22,837 bases of DNA from a virus, in IMG/VR virus record IMGVR_UViG_3300035162_000755, positions 1-22,837 of that record; one strand, given 5' to 3'. Positions 13,763 to 21,655 of this stretch are shown here, piece after piece. A program made the translations under genes and the position numbers. The notes beneath the pieces are model-generated. The model made no database searches, had not been told where the DNA came from, and was given only the letters and a program-made list of their open reading frames with translations. Numbering within the stretch: position 1 is the stretch's first letter; every line of letters starts with the position of its first letter.

Positions 13763-13987
13763 ATGATAGATTTAAAATCAGATAAAGGCAAAGCCTTAAC
13801 AAAGATAGAAGCTCTTAGAGAAATAAGAGCTTTTTTAGAAGACCAAATAGGTCTTTCAAATAGAAAGTGTATGGATGAAGAGAACTTTAATAAACCTTCT
13901 TGGTCTGAGTTTCAAGCTTACCAAATAGGAATACAAAAAGCATATACAAAATTATTAAACGTAATACCTGACCAAGGAGATAAGTAA
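13763..13987 (+). CDS. Small helical protein upstream of the scaffold (74 aa)
   Basis: 74 residues beginning MIDLKSDKGK, helical and charged (EALREIRAFLEDQI, then SWSEFQAYQIGIQKAYTKLL). No function is recognised, though short genes between portal and scaffold are frequent in related phages. There is no Shine-Dalgarno; the ATG lies six bases after the -10 box of a strong promoter, so translation from a leaderless message is predicted. The scaffold ATG follows its stop by one base. Confidence 0.7.
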   Translation: MIDLKSDKGKALTKIEALREIRAFLEDQIGLSNRKCMDEENFNKPSWSEFQAYQIGIQKAYTKLLNVIPDQGDK

Positions 13988-13988
13988 C

Positions 13989-14702
13989 ATGGATGAAGTA
14001 AAAACAGAAACAACTGAAACACCTGTAGAGCAGAGTACAAACGAAGCTGTACAAACAGATACTGCACCAAAAGCATTTGAGATTCCGACCGAAGCTCAAG
14101 AACTAGTTGGTGAAGGAAAAAAGTACCAGAGCCCAGAAGATGCTCTTAAATCAGTACCTCATGCACAAAAGCATATTGAGACTTTAGAGTCTGAACTTGC
14201 TTCTGTAAAAGAAGAACTGACCAAGAGACAAACTACTCAGGAACTTATAGATGAACTTAAGTCTGGGTCACAGCCAGTAGAGAATACCACTCAAAGTGCT
14301 GAGATTAATCAAGATAACGTAATGGCTTTAGTTAATGAAACATTATCTATTAGAGAAAAGAAAGCACAAGCAGATTCAAATGCTAAGCAAGTAGCTGCAA
14401 AGTTTACTGCTCAGTATGGAGATAAAGCAGAAGCTACTTATAACTCTATAGCTAAAGAACTAAATGTTACCGTTACACAACTAAATGAGCTTGCATCATC
14501 AGCTCCAAGCATTGTATTAAAAGCAGCAGGTTTATCTGCCGCTACAGCACCAGTAGGTAATACTACAGGTTCAGTTAATACAGAAGCTCTTGGTAATACT
14601 ACAACTGCTCCAGCTTTATCGGCTAAAGTAGAAAGTGGTTCAACTAAGGATTTATTAAAAGCATGGGGACGAGCAGGCGAGAAAATTAAACAACAGTCTT
14701 AG
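13989..14702 (+). CDS. Scaffolding protein
   Basis: 237 residues, acidic at the N-terminus with many Thr/Glu, a coiled-coil centre (HAQKHIETLESELASVKEEL, about 58-77), a Gln/Ala-rich middle, a low-complexity Thr/Gly/Ala region and a basic C-terminal tail (KDLLKAWGRAGEKIKQQS). Acidic helical body plus basic end is the usual scaffold design; the tail contacts the capsid protein. Position between portal and major capsid protein supports this. AAGGAGA ribosome site before the ATG. Confidence 0.8.
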   Translation: MDEVKTETTETPVEQSTNEAVQTDTAPKAFEIPTEAQELVGEGKKYQSPEDALKSVPHAQKHIETLESELASVKEELTKRQTTQELIDELKSGSQPVENTTQSAEINQDNVMALVNETLSIREKKAQADSNAKQVAAKFTAQYGDKAEATYNSIAKELNVTVTQLNELASSAPSIVLKAAGLSAATAPVGNTTGSVNTEALGNTTTAPALSAKVESGSTKDLLKAWGRAGEKIKQQS

Positions 14703-14714
14703 GAGACTTAAAAA

Positions 14715-15698
14715 ATGGCACAACTGACAAGTAATACTACTGCGTTCATTGAATCGCAGCAATATTCTCAGTTTATTCTTGATAACTTACACGACTACCT
14801 TCTTCCAGAAGGGATGTATCGTGATGTAACAGACTTCGGTTCAGGTACAACACTAAACATTAAAACAGTTGGTACTGTAACACTTCAAGATGCAGCAGAG
14901 GATACACCTCTGAACTTTACTAACATAGACACAGGTACTATTACCCTAGCTATTACTGATTATATCGGTGATGCATGGAAAGTATCTGATGACCTACGTG
15001 AAGATGGTTCTCAGGTAGATACATTAATGGCAATGCGAGCTATGGAATCAACACGTGCTCTTGGTGAAAACCATGAATCACGATTCTTAGCAGTAGCTAA
15101 TGCAGGACAAACAGCAGCAAATCTTAATTTGGTGAATGCAAGACCTCACCGTTTTGTAGGTTCAGCAGCTGGTAATGCACGTACAATCACATTGGCTGAC
15201 TTTGTAGCTATGAAATTGTCTTTCGATAAAGCAAACGCACCAGCAGGTGGCAGAATTGCAATCGTAGACCCTATCGTAGAAGCAACGCTTAATACACTTA
15301 TCTCAGCAACAACAGTTGTTAATAACACTCCGCAATTCCAAGGTGTTCTTAATGAAGGTTTTGCAAGAGACCATCGTTTCGTAAGAAACATTATGGGTTG
15401 GGATATTTATACATCTAACTTCTTACCATCACTGACTGCAGCTGAAGCAATTAATGCTACTTCTGTTGGTCTTACAAATGAAACAGCAGCTATTGGCGAC
15501 AAAACTAATGTATTCATGTGTGTGGCAGATGATTCATGTAAACCAGTTATGCATGCGTGGAGACGTGCACCGCAAACTGAAGGCTGGAGAGCTGAAGAAG
15601 AAAGGGGTGACAAGTATCAAGTTACTTCTAGATTCGGCTTTGGAGTTCAACGACTTGATACTTTAGGTGTGGTGTTAACTCATCCATCTAATTACTAG
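14715..15698 (+). CDS. Major capsid protein
   Basis: 327 residues, directly after the scaffold with a strong AGGAGA site, as expected for a highly expressed gene. The start is a helix (FIESQQYSQFILDNLHDYLL), followed by strand-rich segments (TTLNIKTVGTVTLQDA), a long helix (DLREDGSQVDTLMAMRAMES) and later RIAIVDPIVEATL, HRFVRNIMGWDIYTSNFLPS and RRAPQTEGWR. This order fits an HK97-fold capsid protein of podovirus-type phages. Base composition looks slightly less AT-rich than its neighbours, which may reflect codon selection for high expression. Confidence 0.85.
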   Translation: MAQLTSNTTAFIESQQYSQFILDNLHDYLLPEGMYRDVTDFGSGTTLNIKTVGTVTLQDAAEDTPLNFTNIDTGTITLAITDYIGDAWKVSDDLREDGSQVDTLMAMRAMESTRALGENHESRFLAVANAGQTAANLNLVNARPHRFVGSAAGNARTITLADFVAMKLSFDKANAPAGGRIAIVDPIVEATLNTLISATTVVNNTPQFQGVLNEGFARDHRFVRNIMGWDIYTSNFLPSLTAAEAINATSVGLTNETAAIGDKTNVFMCVADDSCKPVMHAWRRAPQTEGWRAEEERGDKYQVTSRFGFGVQRLDTLGVVLTHPSNY

Positions 15699-15707
15699 GA
15701 GAATATA

Positions 15708-16187
15708 ATGGGATATGAAATCGGACCAAAAAGAGGCGTAGCCAACCATTATGGACCTCGTGGTGCTGACAACCAATATGGTGGTCAAGACAACTCGGTT
15801 GGAAAAGTAAAAGAAGCAAGTTGGGTATTTGATTATGATAAGTTACCTGCATACTCTGCAAGTAATTTAGAAATGCAAATTCCAGCTAATGCTACGGTTA
15901 CTCATGCAGCTTTACGTGTATTAGAACCAGCTGTTTCTTCAGGTACAGCAAACATAACTGTAGGTTTAACTACTACAGCTGGTGCTGTTGTTGATGCGGA
16001 CGGTTTAATTACTGCTGCAAATGCAGCTTATGCTAAACTTGAAGTAAAAGGACAGCGTATTGCAGGAACAGGAGCTTTAGTAAATGCTCTACCTGTAGGA
16101 ACTTCGGCAGTTGAAGTAACAGTTGCAGCAGCAGCTACTTTAACAGCAGGTAAGTTTGAATTAGTTGTACATTATCAGTATAACTAA
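15708..16187 (+). CDS. Probable head decoration or structural protein (159 aa)
   Basis: 159 residues. The N-terminal 45 are Gly/Asn/Tyr-rich (GPKRGVANHYGPRGADNQYG); the rest forms a beta-sandwich-like series of strands (ATVTHAALRVLEP, GTANITVGLTTTAG, GKFELVVHYQYN). Directly after the major capsid protein, with AGGAGA before the ATG. A capsid-binding decoration protein is the most likely role. No enzyme motif is seen. Confidence 0.6.
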   Translation: MGYEIGPKRGVANHYGPRGADNQYGGQDNSVGKVKEASWVFDYDKLPAYSASNLEMQIPANATVTHAALRVLEPAVSSGTANITVGLTTTAGAVVDADGLITAANAAYAKLEVKGQRIAGTGALVNALPVGTSAVEVTVAAAATLTAGKFELVVHYQYN

Positions 16188-16197
16188 GTAATACCTC

Positions 16198-16219
16198 GGT
16201 GAGCCCTTCGGGGCTTACC
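16198..16219 (+). terminator. UUCG-capped hairpin after the capsid-decoration genes
   Basis: GGTGAGCCC (16198-16206) pairs with GGGCTTACC (16211-16219) across a C(UUCG)G tetraloop, with one G-U pair in plus-strand RNA. No T-run follows (CCTAATTT), so it may be a partial terminator or a 3' stabiliser for the capsid messages. Confidence 0.55.
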
Positions 16220-16241
16220 CCTAATTTAACAAGGAAACAAA

Positions 16242-16811
16242 ATGACGATTCAACACAAAACTATTACTGGCACTGACTTGCATGAGCCCAAAGGTGTGGC
16301 TGCGGCTGCTGCCAATAAAGTTTATGTAGCGAATGGTTCAGCATCAGGAGCTTGGTCAACATTGACTACAAGCACGATGGCTTTACCAAAAGGAAAATTC
16401 TATTTCTATAATATAGGTTCTCCTTATACTTTATCACATAGTGGTTCTACTGCAAAAGTAGCACCAACAACCATAGCTTCTGGACTAGGAAGTCTAGTTA
16501 CTGAAGCAACATCAGCAAGACTAACATATACTGGAAGTCTTACAGCAGTTGTTAAGCTTGACTTTGATGTATCTTTAAAACAAGCTTCAGGAGCAGATAG
16601 AGATATAATGATTTCAGTTCATAGAAATGGTTCTGTTATTGCTGGTTCTCAAGTATTAGTAACTTCTGTTACAGGAGACCTACACCAAGCTGCAGGCTCA
16701 TGTTTTTATAATGCTGCTACTGACGACTACTTTGAAATCTATGCTCAAAATACAGGAGCATCTGGTGATATGGTATTTCAAAAAGTAGGTTTAACATTAA
16801 CTGCTACATAG
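16242..16811 (+). CDS. C1q/TNF-like jelly-roll virion protein (189 aa)
   Basis: 189 residues. After a short leader (GTDLHEPKGVAAAAANKVYV) the C-terminal part reads as a jelly-roll: ARLTYTGSLTAVVKLDFDVS, DIMISVHRNGSVIAGSQ, DYFEIYAQNTGASGDMVFQK and a final VGLTLTAT strand. The DYFEIYAxN...V.L motif is typical of C1q/TNF-like trimeric domains on phage heads and fibres. It may be a head fibre or decoration. AAGGAAA ribosome site, after the UUCG hairpin. Confidence 0.6.
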   Translation: MTIQHKTITGTDLHEPKGVAAAAANKVYVANGSASGAWSTLTTSTMALPKGKFYFYNIGSPYTLSHSGSTAKVAPTTIASGLGSLVTEATSARLTYTGSLTAVVKLDFDVSLKQASGADRDIMISVHRNGSVIAGSQVLVTSVTGDLHQAAGSCFYNAATDDYFEIYAQNTGASGDMVFQKVGLTLTAT

Positions 16812-16819
16812 GATAAATT

Positions 16820-17602
16820 ATGGCTAAAATGACCTTATTAGAAATTGTACAAGATATTATGTCAGACATGGATTCTGATAATGTCAATGCAATTAATGAT
16901 AGTGTAGAAGCTATTCAAGTAGCTCAAGTAGTTAAAGCAACTTACTATAGTATCATAGATGGAAAAGATTATGCTTTCCTTTATGAGCTATTTAGAATGA
17001 CTGCTAGTGGTACTACTGCTAGACCAACTCATATGAGTCTACCTGAAGATATTATAGATTTAAAATATATTAAATATAATAGTAAAAAAACAGTTACAGC
17101 TAAAGATTTATTTTCAGTAATAGAATATAAAACTCCAGAAGAGTTTATGTATCTTACAGATGCTAGAGATAGTACTGCTACGACTGTTAAGGTAGTAACA
17201 GACCCTACTGGTATAACTATTAATATTCTTAATAATAAATGTCCTCAATACTTTACATCTTTTGATGATGTAACAATGGTATTTGATTCTTATTTAGCAA
17301 CTTTAGATAGTACTTTACAAGCTAGTAAAACACAATGTCATGGTAAACGTTCAATAGCTTTTAGTATAGCAGATACATTTACTCCTGATTTACCAGTACA
17401 AATGTTTACTTACTTACTTAATGAAGCTAAGTCTACTTGTTTTTTAACTCTTAAACAAATGGCTAATCAGAAAGCTGAACAAGTATCAGTAACACAAAGA
17501 CGTAAGATGAGTCAAGATGCTTGGAGACTACAGACTGAGAAAGGTATTATGTATCCAAACTATGGTAGAAATAGAGCTACTAAAAAGACACCTAACTACT
17601 AA
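16820..17602 (+). CDS. Tail adaptor / tail tubular protein A-like
   Basis: 260 residues. It begins with helices (MTLLEIVQDIMSDMDSDNVN, then EAIQVAQVVKATYYSI), then a strand region with LPEDIIDLKYIKYN, and ends RRKMSQDAWRLQTEKGIMYP plus NYGRN. The helical start, a beta insertion and basic C-terminus are typical of podovirus adaptor proteins that connect portal and tail nozzle (T7 gp11 type). Position between decoration genes and nozzle-type gene fits. AGGA site before the ATG. The next gene overlaps its stop (TAATG). Confidence 0.6.
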   Translation: MAKMTLLEIVQDIMSDMDSDNVNAINDSVEAIQVAQVVKATYYSIIDGKDYAFLYELFRMTASGTTARPTHMSLPEDIIDLKYIKYNSKKTVTAKDLFSVIEYKTPEEFMYLTDARDSTATTVKVVTDPTGITINILNNKCPQYFTSFDDVTMVFDSYLATLDSTLQASKTQCHGKRSIAFSIADTFTPDLPVQMFTYLLNEAKSTCFLTLKQMANQKAEQVSVTQRRKMSQDAWRLQTEKGIMYPNYGRNRATKKTPNY

Positions 17603-17775
17603 TGAATACTTGGGATACTAAGCCATTTATTAAAGGTGATGTGTATGGAGCACCTAAAAAAAAGAAACTTAAACGTGGTATTTATGTAAGTACTTTAAAT
17701 AAACCTAAAGGTGGACAGAAATGGAAAAAGATTTCTGGTTCGTTTTCAAAACAACTTAAAAAGAGGACAGTGTAA
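17602..17775 (+). CDS. Small basic protein (57 aa)
   Basis: 57 residues beginning MNTWDTKPFIKG and then very Lys-rich (APKKKKLKRGIYVSTL, KPKGGQKWKKIS). TAATG overlaps join it to the tail adaptor before and to the next basic gene after, so it is probably translated by re-initiation; no clear Shine-Dalgarno is seen before it. No family is recognised. The charge suggests contact with DNA or RNA in the virion. Confidence 0.6.
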   Translation: MNTWDTKPFIKGDVYGAPKKKKLKRGIYVSTLNKPKGGQKWKKISGSFSKQLKKRTV

Positions 17776-18287
17776 TGGTAGACTTTAGAACAGAAAAGAA
17801 AAAAAAGGAATTAACTTTAAAAGAACGACAACCTTTTACGCCTTTTGCAAATAGAACAGAAGCTAAAAATAATGCTATGTTTAGAAGGCAAAAACGTAAA
17901 TCAACTGTTTCTGGTACTATGAAAGGTAAACCAGTAAATACTACTGGTGGTATGTTTAAAGCTATGGCAAATACAGAGGTAGCTAAGCAAGCAGTTAAAA
18001 TGGATACTTCAGTTTATAAACCTACAAATACGACAGGTTCTCCTTATGGTGATGAGAATTTAGCAGGTAAAGGAAGACGAGGTACACCAAAAGGTAATAT
18101 TGGTAACGTACAGCAAATTACTGAAGATACTAAATATGGTGGAATGCAAAAAAAAGGTAACGAATTAAAGACACCTAAAAAGAAAGCTAAAAAGAAAGAG
18201 TCTTCTCCTGTTAAACATAGAAGTCAAACTCAAATGAATTCAGCTAGAAAATCTATGGGTCAAGGGAGGTATAATTTTACAAAATGA
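17775..18287 (+). CDS. Basic, probably disordered protein (170 aa)
   Basis: 170 residues, low in hydrophobic residues and rich in Lys, Thr, Asn and Gly, with KKKAKKKESSPVKHRSQTQ near the C-terminus. Expected to be largely unstructured. No family is recognised. AGAGGA ribosome site. It lies inside the tail gene run, so a virion or assembly role is likely, perhaps DNA-binding. Confidence 0.6.
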   Translation: MVDFRTEKKKKELTLKERQPFTPFANRTEAKNNAMFRRQKRKSTVSGTMKGKPVNTTGGMFKAMANTEVAKQAVKMDTSVYKPTNTTGSPYGDENLAGKGRRGTPKGNIGNVQQITEDTKYGGMQKKGNELKTPKKKAKKKESSPVKHRSQTQMNSARKSMGQGRYNFTK

Positions 18288-18349
18288 GTATGAATAAAAA
18301 AAAGAAAGTAGTAAAAAAAACTAAAGAGAAAAAAGGAAGAGGATACTAA
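18284..18349 (+). CDS. Possible 21-aa Lys-rich peptide
   Basis: ATG at 18284 overlaps the preceding TGA (ATGA). The frame gives MSMNKKKKVVKKTKEKKGRG plus Tyr. A GGGAGG lies about 15 bases before the ATG, further than ideal. Very basic, like its neighbours. It may be a genuine micro-gene or only the leader holding the ribosome site of the next gene. Confidence 0.3.
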   Translation: MSMNKKKKVVKKTKEKKGRGY

Positions 18350-18350
18350 A

Positions 18351-18620
18351 ATGGCACATGAGATAATTAGAAGCTATAAAACTAAAGGTGTTAAAGAAAT
18401 ACAGACTTATATTAAACCAGGAACATCACATTATGTATTACAATGGAGTGATGGTGGACAGTTACCAGATATACTAACAGGTTTATATACATCTTTAAAT
18501 ACTGTTGATACTGCTGTGTTTAAATATATTAATGAACAAAAAGAAGAAGCTGCTAAAACAAAGCTAACACCAAAAGAAAAATATTACTCTAAACAAGAAC
18601 AAAAAGCTCAGGAAATCTAA
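18351..18620 (+). CDS. Hypothetical protein (89 aa)
   Basis: 89 residues. The N-terminal half is strand-like (EIIRSYKTKGVKEIQTYIKP, then HYVLQWSDGGQLPDIL); the C-terminal half is a charged helix (NEQKEEAAKTKLTPKEKYYS). No function recognised. GGAAGAGG gives a good ribosome site. Its stop abuts the ATG of the large nozzle-like gene. Confidence 0.65.
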   Translation: MAHEIIRSYKTKGVKEIQTYIKPGTSHYVLQWSDGGQLPDILTGLYTSLNTVDTAVFKYINEQKEEAAKTKLTPKEKYYSKQEQKAQEI

Positions 18621-20876
18621 ATGGCTCAAAAGGGCGAAAAGGCTTTTAGGTCCTTTGTTAAGGGTCTAGTAACTGAAGCTAATCAATTAACATTTCCAGA
18701 GAATGCTTCTGTAGATGAAGCTAACTTTGTACTTAACCGTGATGGTTCAAGGTATAGGCGCTTAGGTGTTGATTATGAAACTGGTTATGCTTTAACATCT
18801 ACAGGACTAACTGCTACTCAAATAGCTGAAGGTAAGCAATCATTTCATATTTGGGAGTCTCCTGCTGGAGATACTACTGTATCATTAGGTGTAGTTAGAA
18901 TTGTAAATAAACTTTGGTTTATGAATATGTTAGCTCCAAGTCCTTCTAATGCTTTAAAAAATGGAGGTTCTCCTATTACTATAGGAGCTTTAGCTAATAA
19001 TGATATAGAAGTTTCTATTATTAATAATAGTTGTATTATAGTAAGTAAAGATTTAGATAATCCTGTACTATTAACTTATGATAAGGCTTCAGGTAATGTA
19101 GCTCAAAGTACTGTATCTTTACAAATTAGAGATATTTATGGTGTAGATGATGGTTTAGCTATTGATACTAGACCTACTACTTTATCAGCAGGACATAAAT
19201 ATAACCTTAGAAATCAAGGTTGGAATAAAAACATAGTAACAGAAGATGCAGATTATCCAGATGCTTTAGTATATCATGAACATGAAACAGGACAGTATCC
19301 TAGTAATTCAGATACTTGGACATTAGGTAAAATATCTAATACTGCTGATAGTAACTTTGAAAAATATGACCCTGATACATTAGTTAAAAACTCTCAGTCT
19401 AATTTTCAAATAGCTAAGGGTTCATTTATTATAGATGCTTTTAATAGAGGTGCTGGTAGAATGAGTAAGTCTGATGTTACATCAGGTTTACCTAGTGATG
19501 CAGAACAAGGTAATATATCTACTGTAACTACTTATGCCCAACGAATATTCTATGCTGGTATTGAATCAAGTGTTTCAGGAGGAGATAGTAAAAGTCCTAA
19601 CTATTCAGGATATGTCTTTTTCTCTAAGGTTATTAGAAGTAATGCAGATTTAGGAATATGTCATCAAGTAGCTGACCCTACTGATGCAGAAATAAATGAT
19701 TTAATAGATACTGATGGTGGTTCTATACAGATACCTGACATCACTAAGATTGTTAAAATTGTAGCTTCACAAGCCTCGGTATTAGTTTTTGCAGAAAATG
19801 GCGTGTGGGAGATTTATGGAGATACTGGAGGGTTTATTGCAACCTCTTTCCAAGCAAGTAAGATATCTACCAACGGAGTATTTAATCCTAATGCAGTAGT
19901 AAATGTAAATGGTAACTTTGTATACTGGTCAAGAGCTGGTATATATACTCTTAAACCAGATGTTGCTAGTGGACGATTTACATCAGAGTCTTTATCATTA
20001 CAAAGTATTCAAACTCTATATTTAAATATACCGGAATTAGGTAAAAATAATGCTAAAGGTTTTTATGATGAAAGAGAAAACAGAGTAAGATATTTATATA
20101 ATGATAGTACTAGTTATTCAGAAACTAACTATATTAATTCATATAATAAAGAATTAATATTTGATTTAACACTGCAAGCTTGGTATAAAAATGAGTTATC
20201 AAGTTTAGCTTCTAACTCACCCTACGTAGCTGATTATGCGGATGTACCTGGATACTCTATATCTATTAGAGAAGAGACTGTAGTAGCTGGAGTTGAAAGT
20301 GTAATAAATACTGCAGGAACAGGTGTAGTTGTTAATGATGATATACCAGTTAATAGAGCAGCTCAGTTTAGTTTACTAACTATTAGAGGTACATCTTTTA
20401 CACTATCTAAATATAATGGTAGTGATTTTATGGATTGGAAAACAGCAGATTCTACTGGAGTTACTTATTTAAGTTACTTAGTTACAGGTTATGAATTGTT
20501 TGGTGATATTATGAGAGAAAAACAAATACCTTATTTGTTTATGTATTTACAAAAAACTGAAGATGGATTTGCATCTAGTGGTTCAAGTTTTATATTTACT
20601 AATCAATCCTCTTGTAAAGTACAAGCACAGTGGAGCTGGGCTAATACTGCTACAGGTGGTAAATGGGGACCAGAGTTTCAAGCTTATAAAATACTAAGAA
20701 ACTTTACACCGTCAGGAGTAACATCTTCATTTGACAATGGTAATAGTATGGTAGTAACTAAAAACAAACTTAGAGGCTCAGGTAAATGTTTAAGTTTATA
20801 TATTAAATCAGAAACAGGAAAGGATATGAGATTGTTAGGGTGGGGATATCCAGTTACTATGTTAACAACTCAGTAA
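18621..20876 (+). CDS. Tail nozzle / tail tubular protein B-like (751 aa)
   Basis: 751 residues. The start (KAFRSFVKGLVTEANQLTFP, then NASVDEANFVLNRDGSRYRR) is characteristic of a tail protein of marine podoviruses. The body has repeated propeller-like blades, for example SVLVFAENGVWEIYGDTGGF and NFVYWSRAGIYTLKP. This is the pattern of the nozzle proteins (T7 gp12 or P22 gp10 type) that form the lower tail tube. The preceding tail adaptor agrees with this. The ATG follows the previous stop directly, with AGGA upstream. The exact family cannot be settled without a structural search. Confidence 0.65.
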   Translation: MAQKGEKAFRSFVKGLVTEANQLTFPENASVDEANFVLNRDGSRYRRLGVDYETGYALTSTGLTATQIAEGKQSFHIWESPAGDTTVSLGVVRIVNKLWFMNMLAPSPSNALKNGGSPITIGALANNDIEVSIINNSCIIVSKDLDNPVLLTYDKASGNVAQSTVSLQIRDIYGVDDGLAIDTRPTTLSAGHKYNLRNQGWNKNIVTEDADYPDALVYHEHETGQYPSNSDTWTLGKISNTADSNFEKYDPDTLVKNSQSNFQIAKGSFIIDAFNRGAGRMSKSDVTSGLPSDAEQGNISTVTTYAQRIFYAGIESSVSGGDSKSPNYSGYVFFSKVIRSNADLGICHQVADPTDAEINDLIDTDGGSIQIPDITKIVKIVASQASVLVFAENGVWEIYGDTGGFIATSFQASKISTNGVFNPNAVVNVNGNFVYWSRAGIYTLKPDVASGRFTSESLSLQSIQTLYLNIPELGKNNAKGFYDERENRVRYLYNDSTSYSETNYINSYNKELIFDLTLQAWYKNELSSLASNSPYVADYADVPGYSISIREETVVAGVESVINTAGTGVVVNDDIPVNRAAQFSLLTIRGTSFTLSKYNGSDFMDWKTADSTGVTYLSYLVTGYELFGDIMREKQIPYLFMYLQKTEDGFASSGSSFIFTNQSSCKVQAQWSWANTATGGKWGPEFQAYKILRNFTPSGVTSSFDNGNSMVVTKNKLRGSGKCLSLYIKSETGKDMRLLGWGYPVTMLTTQ

Positions 20877-20880
20877 GTCT

Positions 20881-21186
20881 ATGGAAATATTGTATGAAGA
20901 AGGTGATAATGGTTTTATAGGAATAGTGTTTAATAAAGAAATAAATGAATGGACAATGCATATAGAATGTCATTCATGGAGTCATACAAAGTTTAAAAGA
21001 TATTTAAAAGGTTTAGAGGTAGCTAAACAAAAGTTAAGAGATAGAAATATTAAAAGAGTTTATGGAATATGCAGGTCAGAAAAAGAAAGAAAGTTTAACC
21101 TAGTATTTGGAGCAAAAGCAGTACCAAATGGAGTAGTATTAACAGATGATGGATTACTAAATTATTTAACAGTCTTGGAGACATAA
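20881..21186 (+). CDS. Small GNAT-like protein in the tail module (101 aa)
   Basis: 101 residues. The layout strand-strand (GFIGIVFNKEINEWTMHIEC), a helix (KFKRYLKGLEVAKQKL), a strand (IKRVYGICRS) and KERKFNLVFGAKAVPNGV resembles a truncated GNAT acetyltransferase fold. Similar small proteins precede internal virion genes in other podoviruses. The usual acetyl-CoA loop is not evident, so it may be structural rather than enzymatic. The ribosome site is weak. Confidence 0.45.
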   Translation: MEILYEEGDNGFIGIVFNKEINEWTMHIECHSWSHTKFKRYLKGLEVAKQKLRDRNIKRVYGICRSEKERKFNLVFGAKAVPNGVVLTDDGLLNYLTVLET

Positions 21187-21187
21187 C

Positions 21188-21655
21188 ATGGCAGCAGCAG
21201 TACCATATATAGGAGCAGTATTTTCAGCAGTAGGCACAATAAAATCAATGAGTGCTCAAAAAAAACAAGCTTCGGCTCAAAGGAGTCAAGTAGACGCTCA
21301 AAATAAAGCAGATGCAGCTAGAAATAGATACAATCAATTACAACAAAAACGTCAAAGACTCTCTGAGATACGTCAAGGTAGAATAAGACAAGGACAAGTT
21401 GAAGCTGCTACTGGTGGAGCAGGTTTAGGCGCAGGAGGTACTTCAAGTTTCTCAGGAGCTGTTGGTTCAATAGGTACACAAGTTTCTGCTAACTTAGGTA
21501 ATATTAATGTAGCTGAAGATGTTGGTAATCAAATAACAGGATTAAATCAACAAGCTGCTAACTATGGTTCTATGGCTAATTCTCAGGCTTCTAAAGCTAG
21601 TATGTGGACTTCAGTAGAAACTCTTGGTAATACTACTGGGAAATTATTTAGTTAA
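21188..21655 (+). CDS. Internal virion protein, gp14-like (155 aa)
   Basis: 155 residues. A hydrophobic start (AAVPYIGAVFSAVGTIKSM) is followed by an Ala/Gln/Arg coiled coil (about 24-70, including RYNQLQQKRQRLSEIRQGRI) and a Gly/Ser/Ala-rich C-terminal half. This matches the small ejection proteins of podoviruses (T7 gp14 type) that leave the virion and enter the host envelope. GGAG ribosome site. The stop overlaps the next gene's ATG (TAATG), another probable ejection protein. Confidence 0.6.
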   Translation: MAAAVPYIGAVFSAVGTIKSMSAQKKQASAQRSQVDAQNKADAARNRYNQLQQKRQRLSEIRQGRIRQGQVEAATGGAGLGAGGTSSFSGAVGSIGTQVSANLGNINVAEDVGNQITGLNQQAANYGSMANSQASKASMWTSVETLGNTTGKLFS

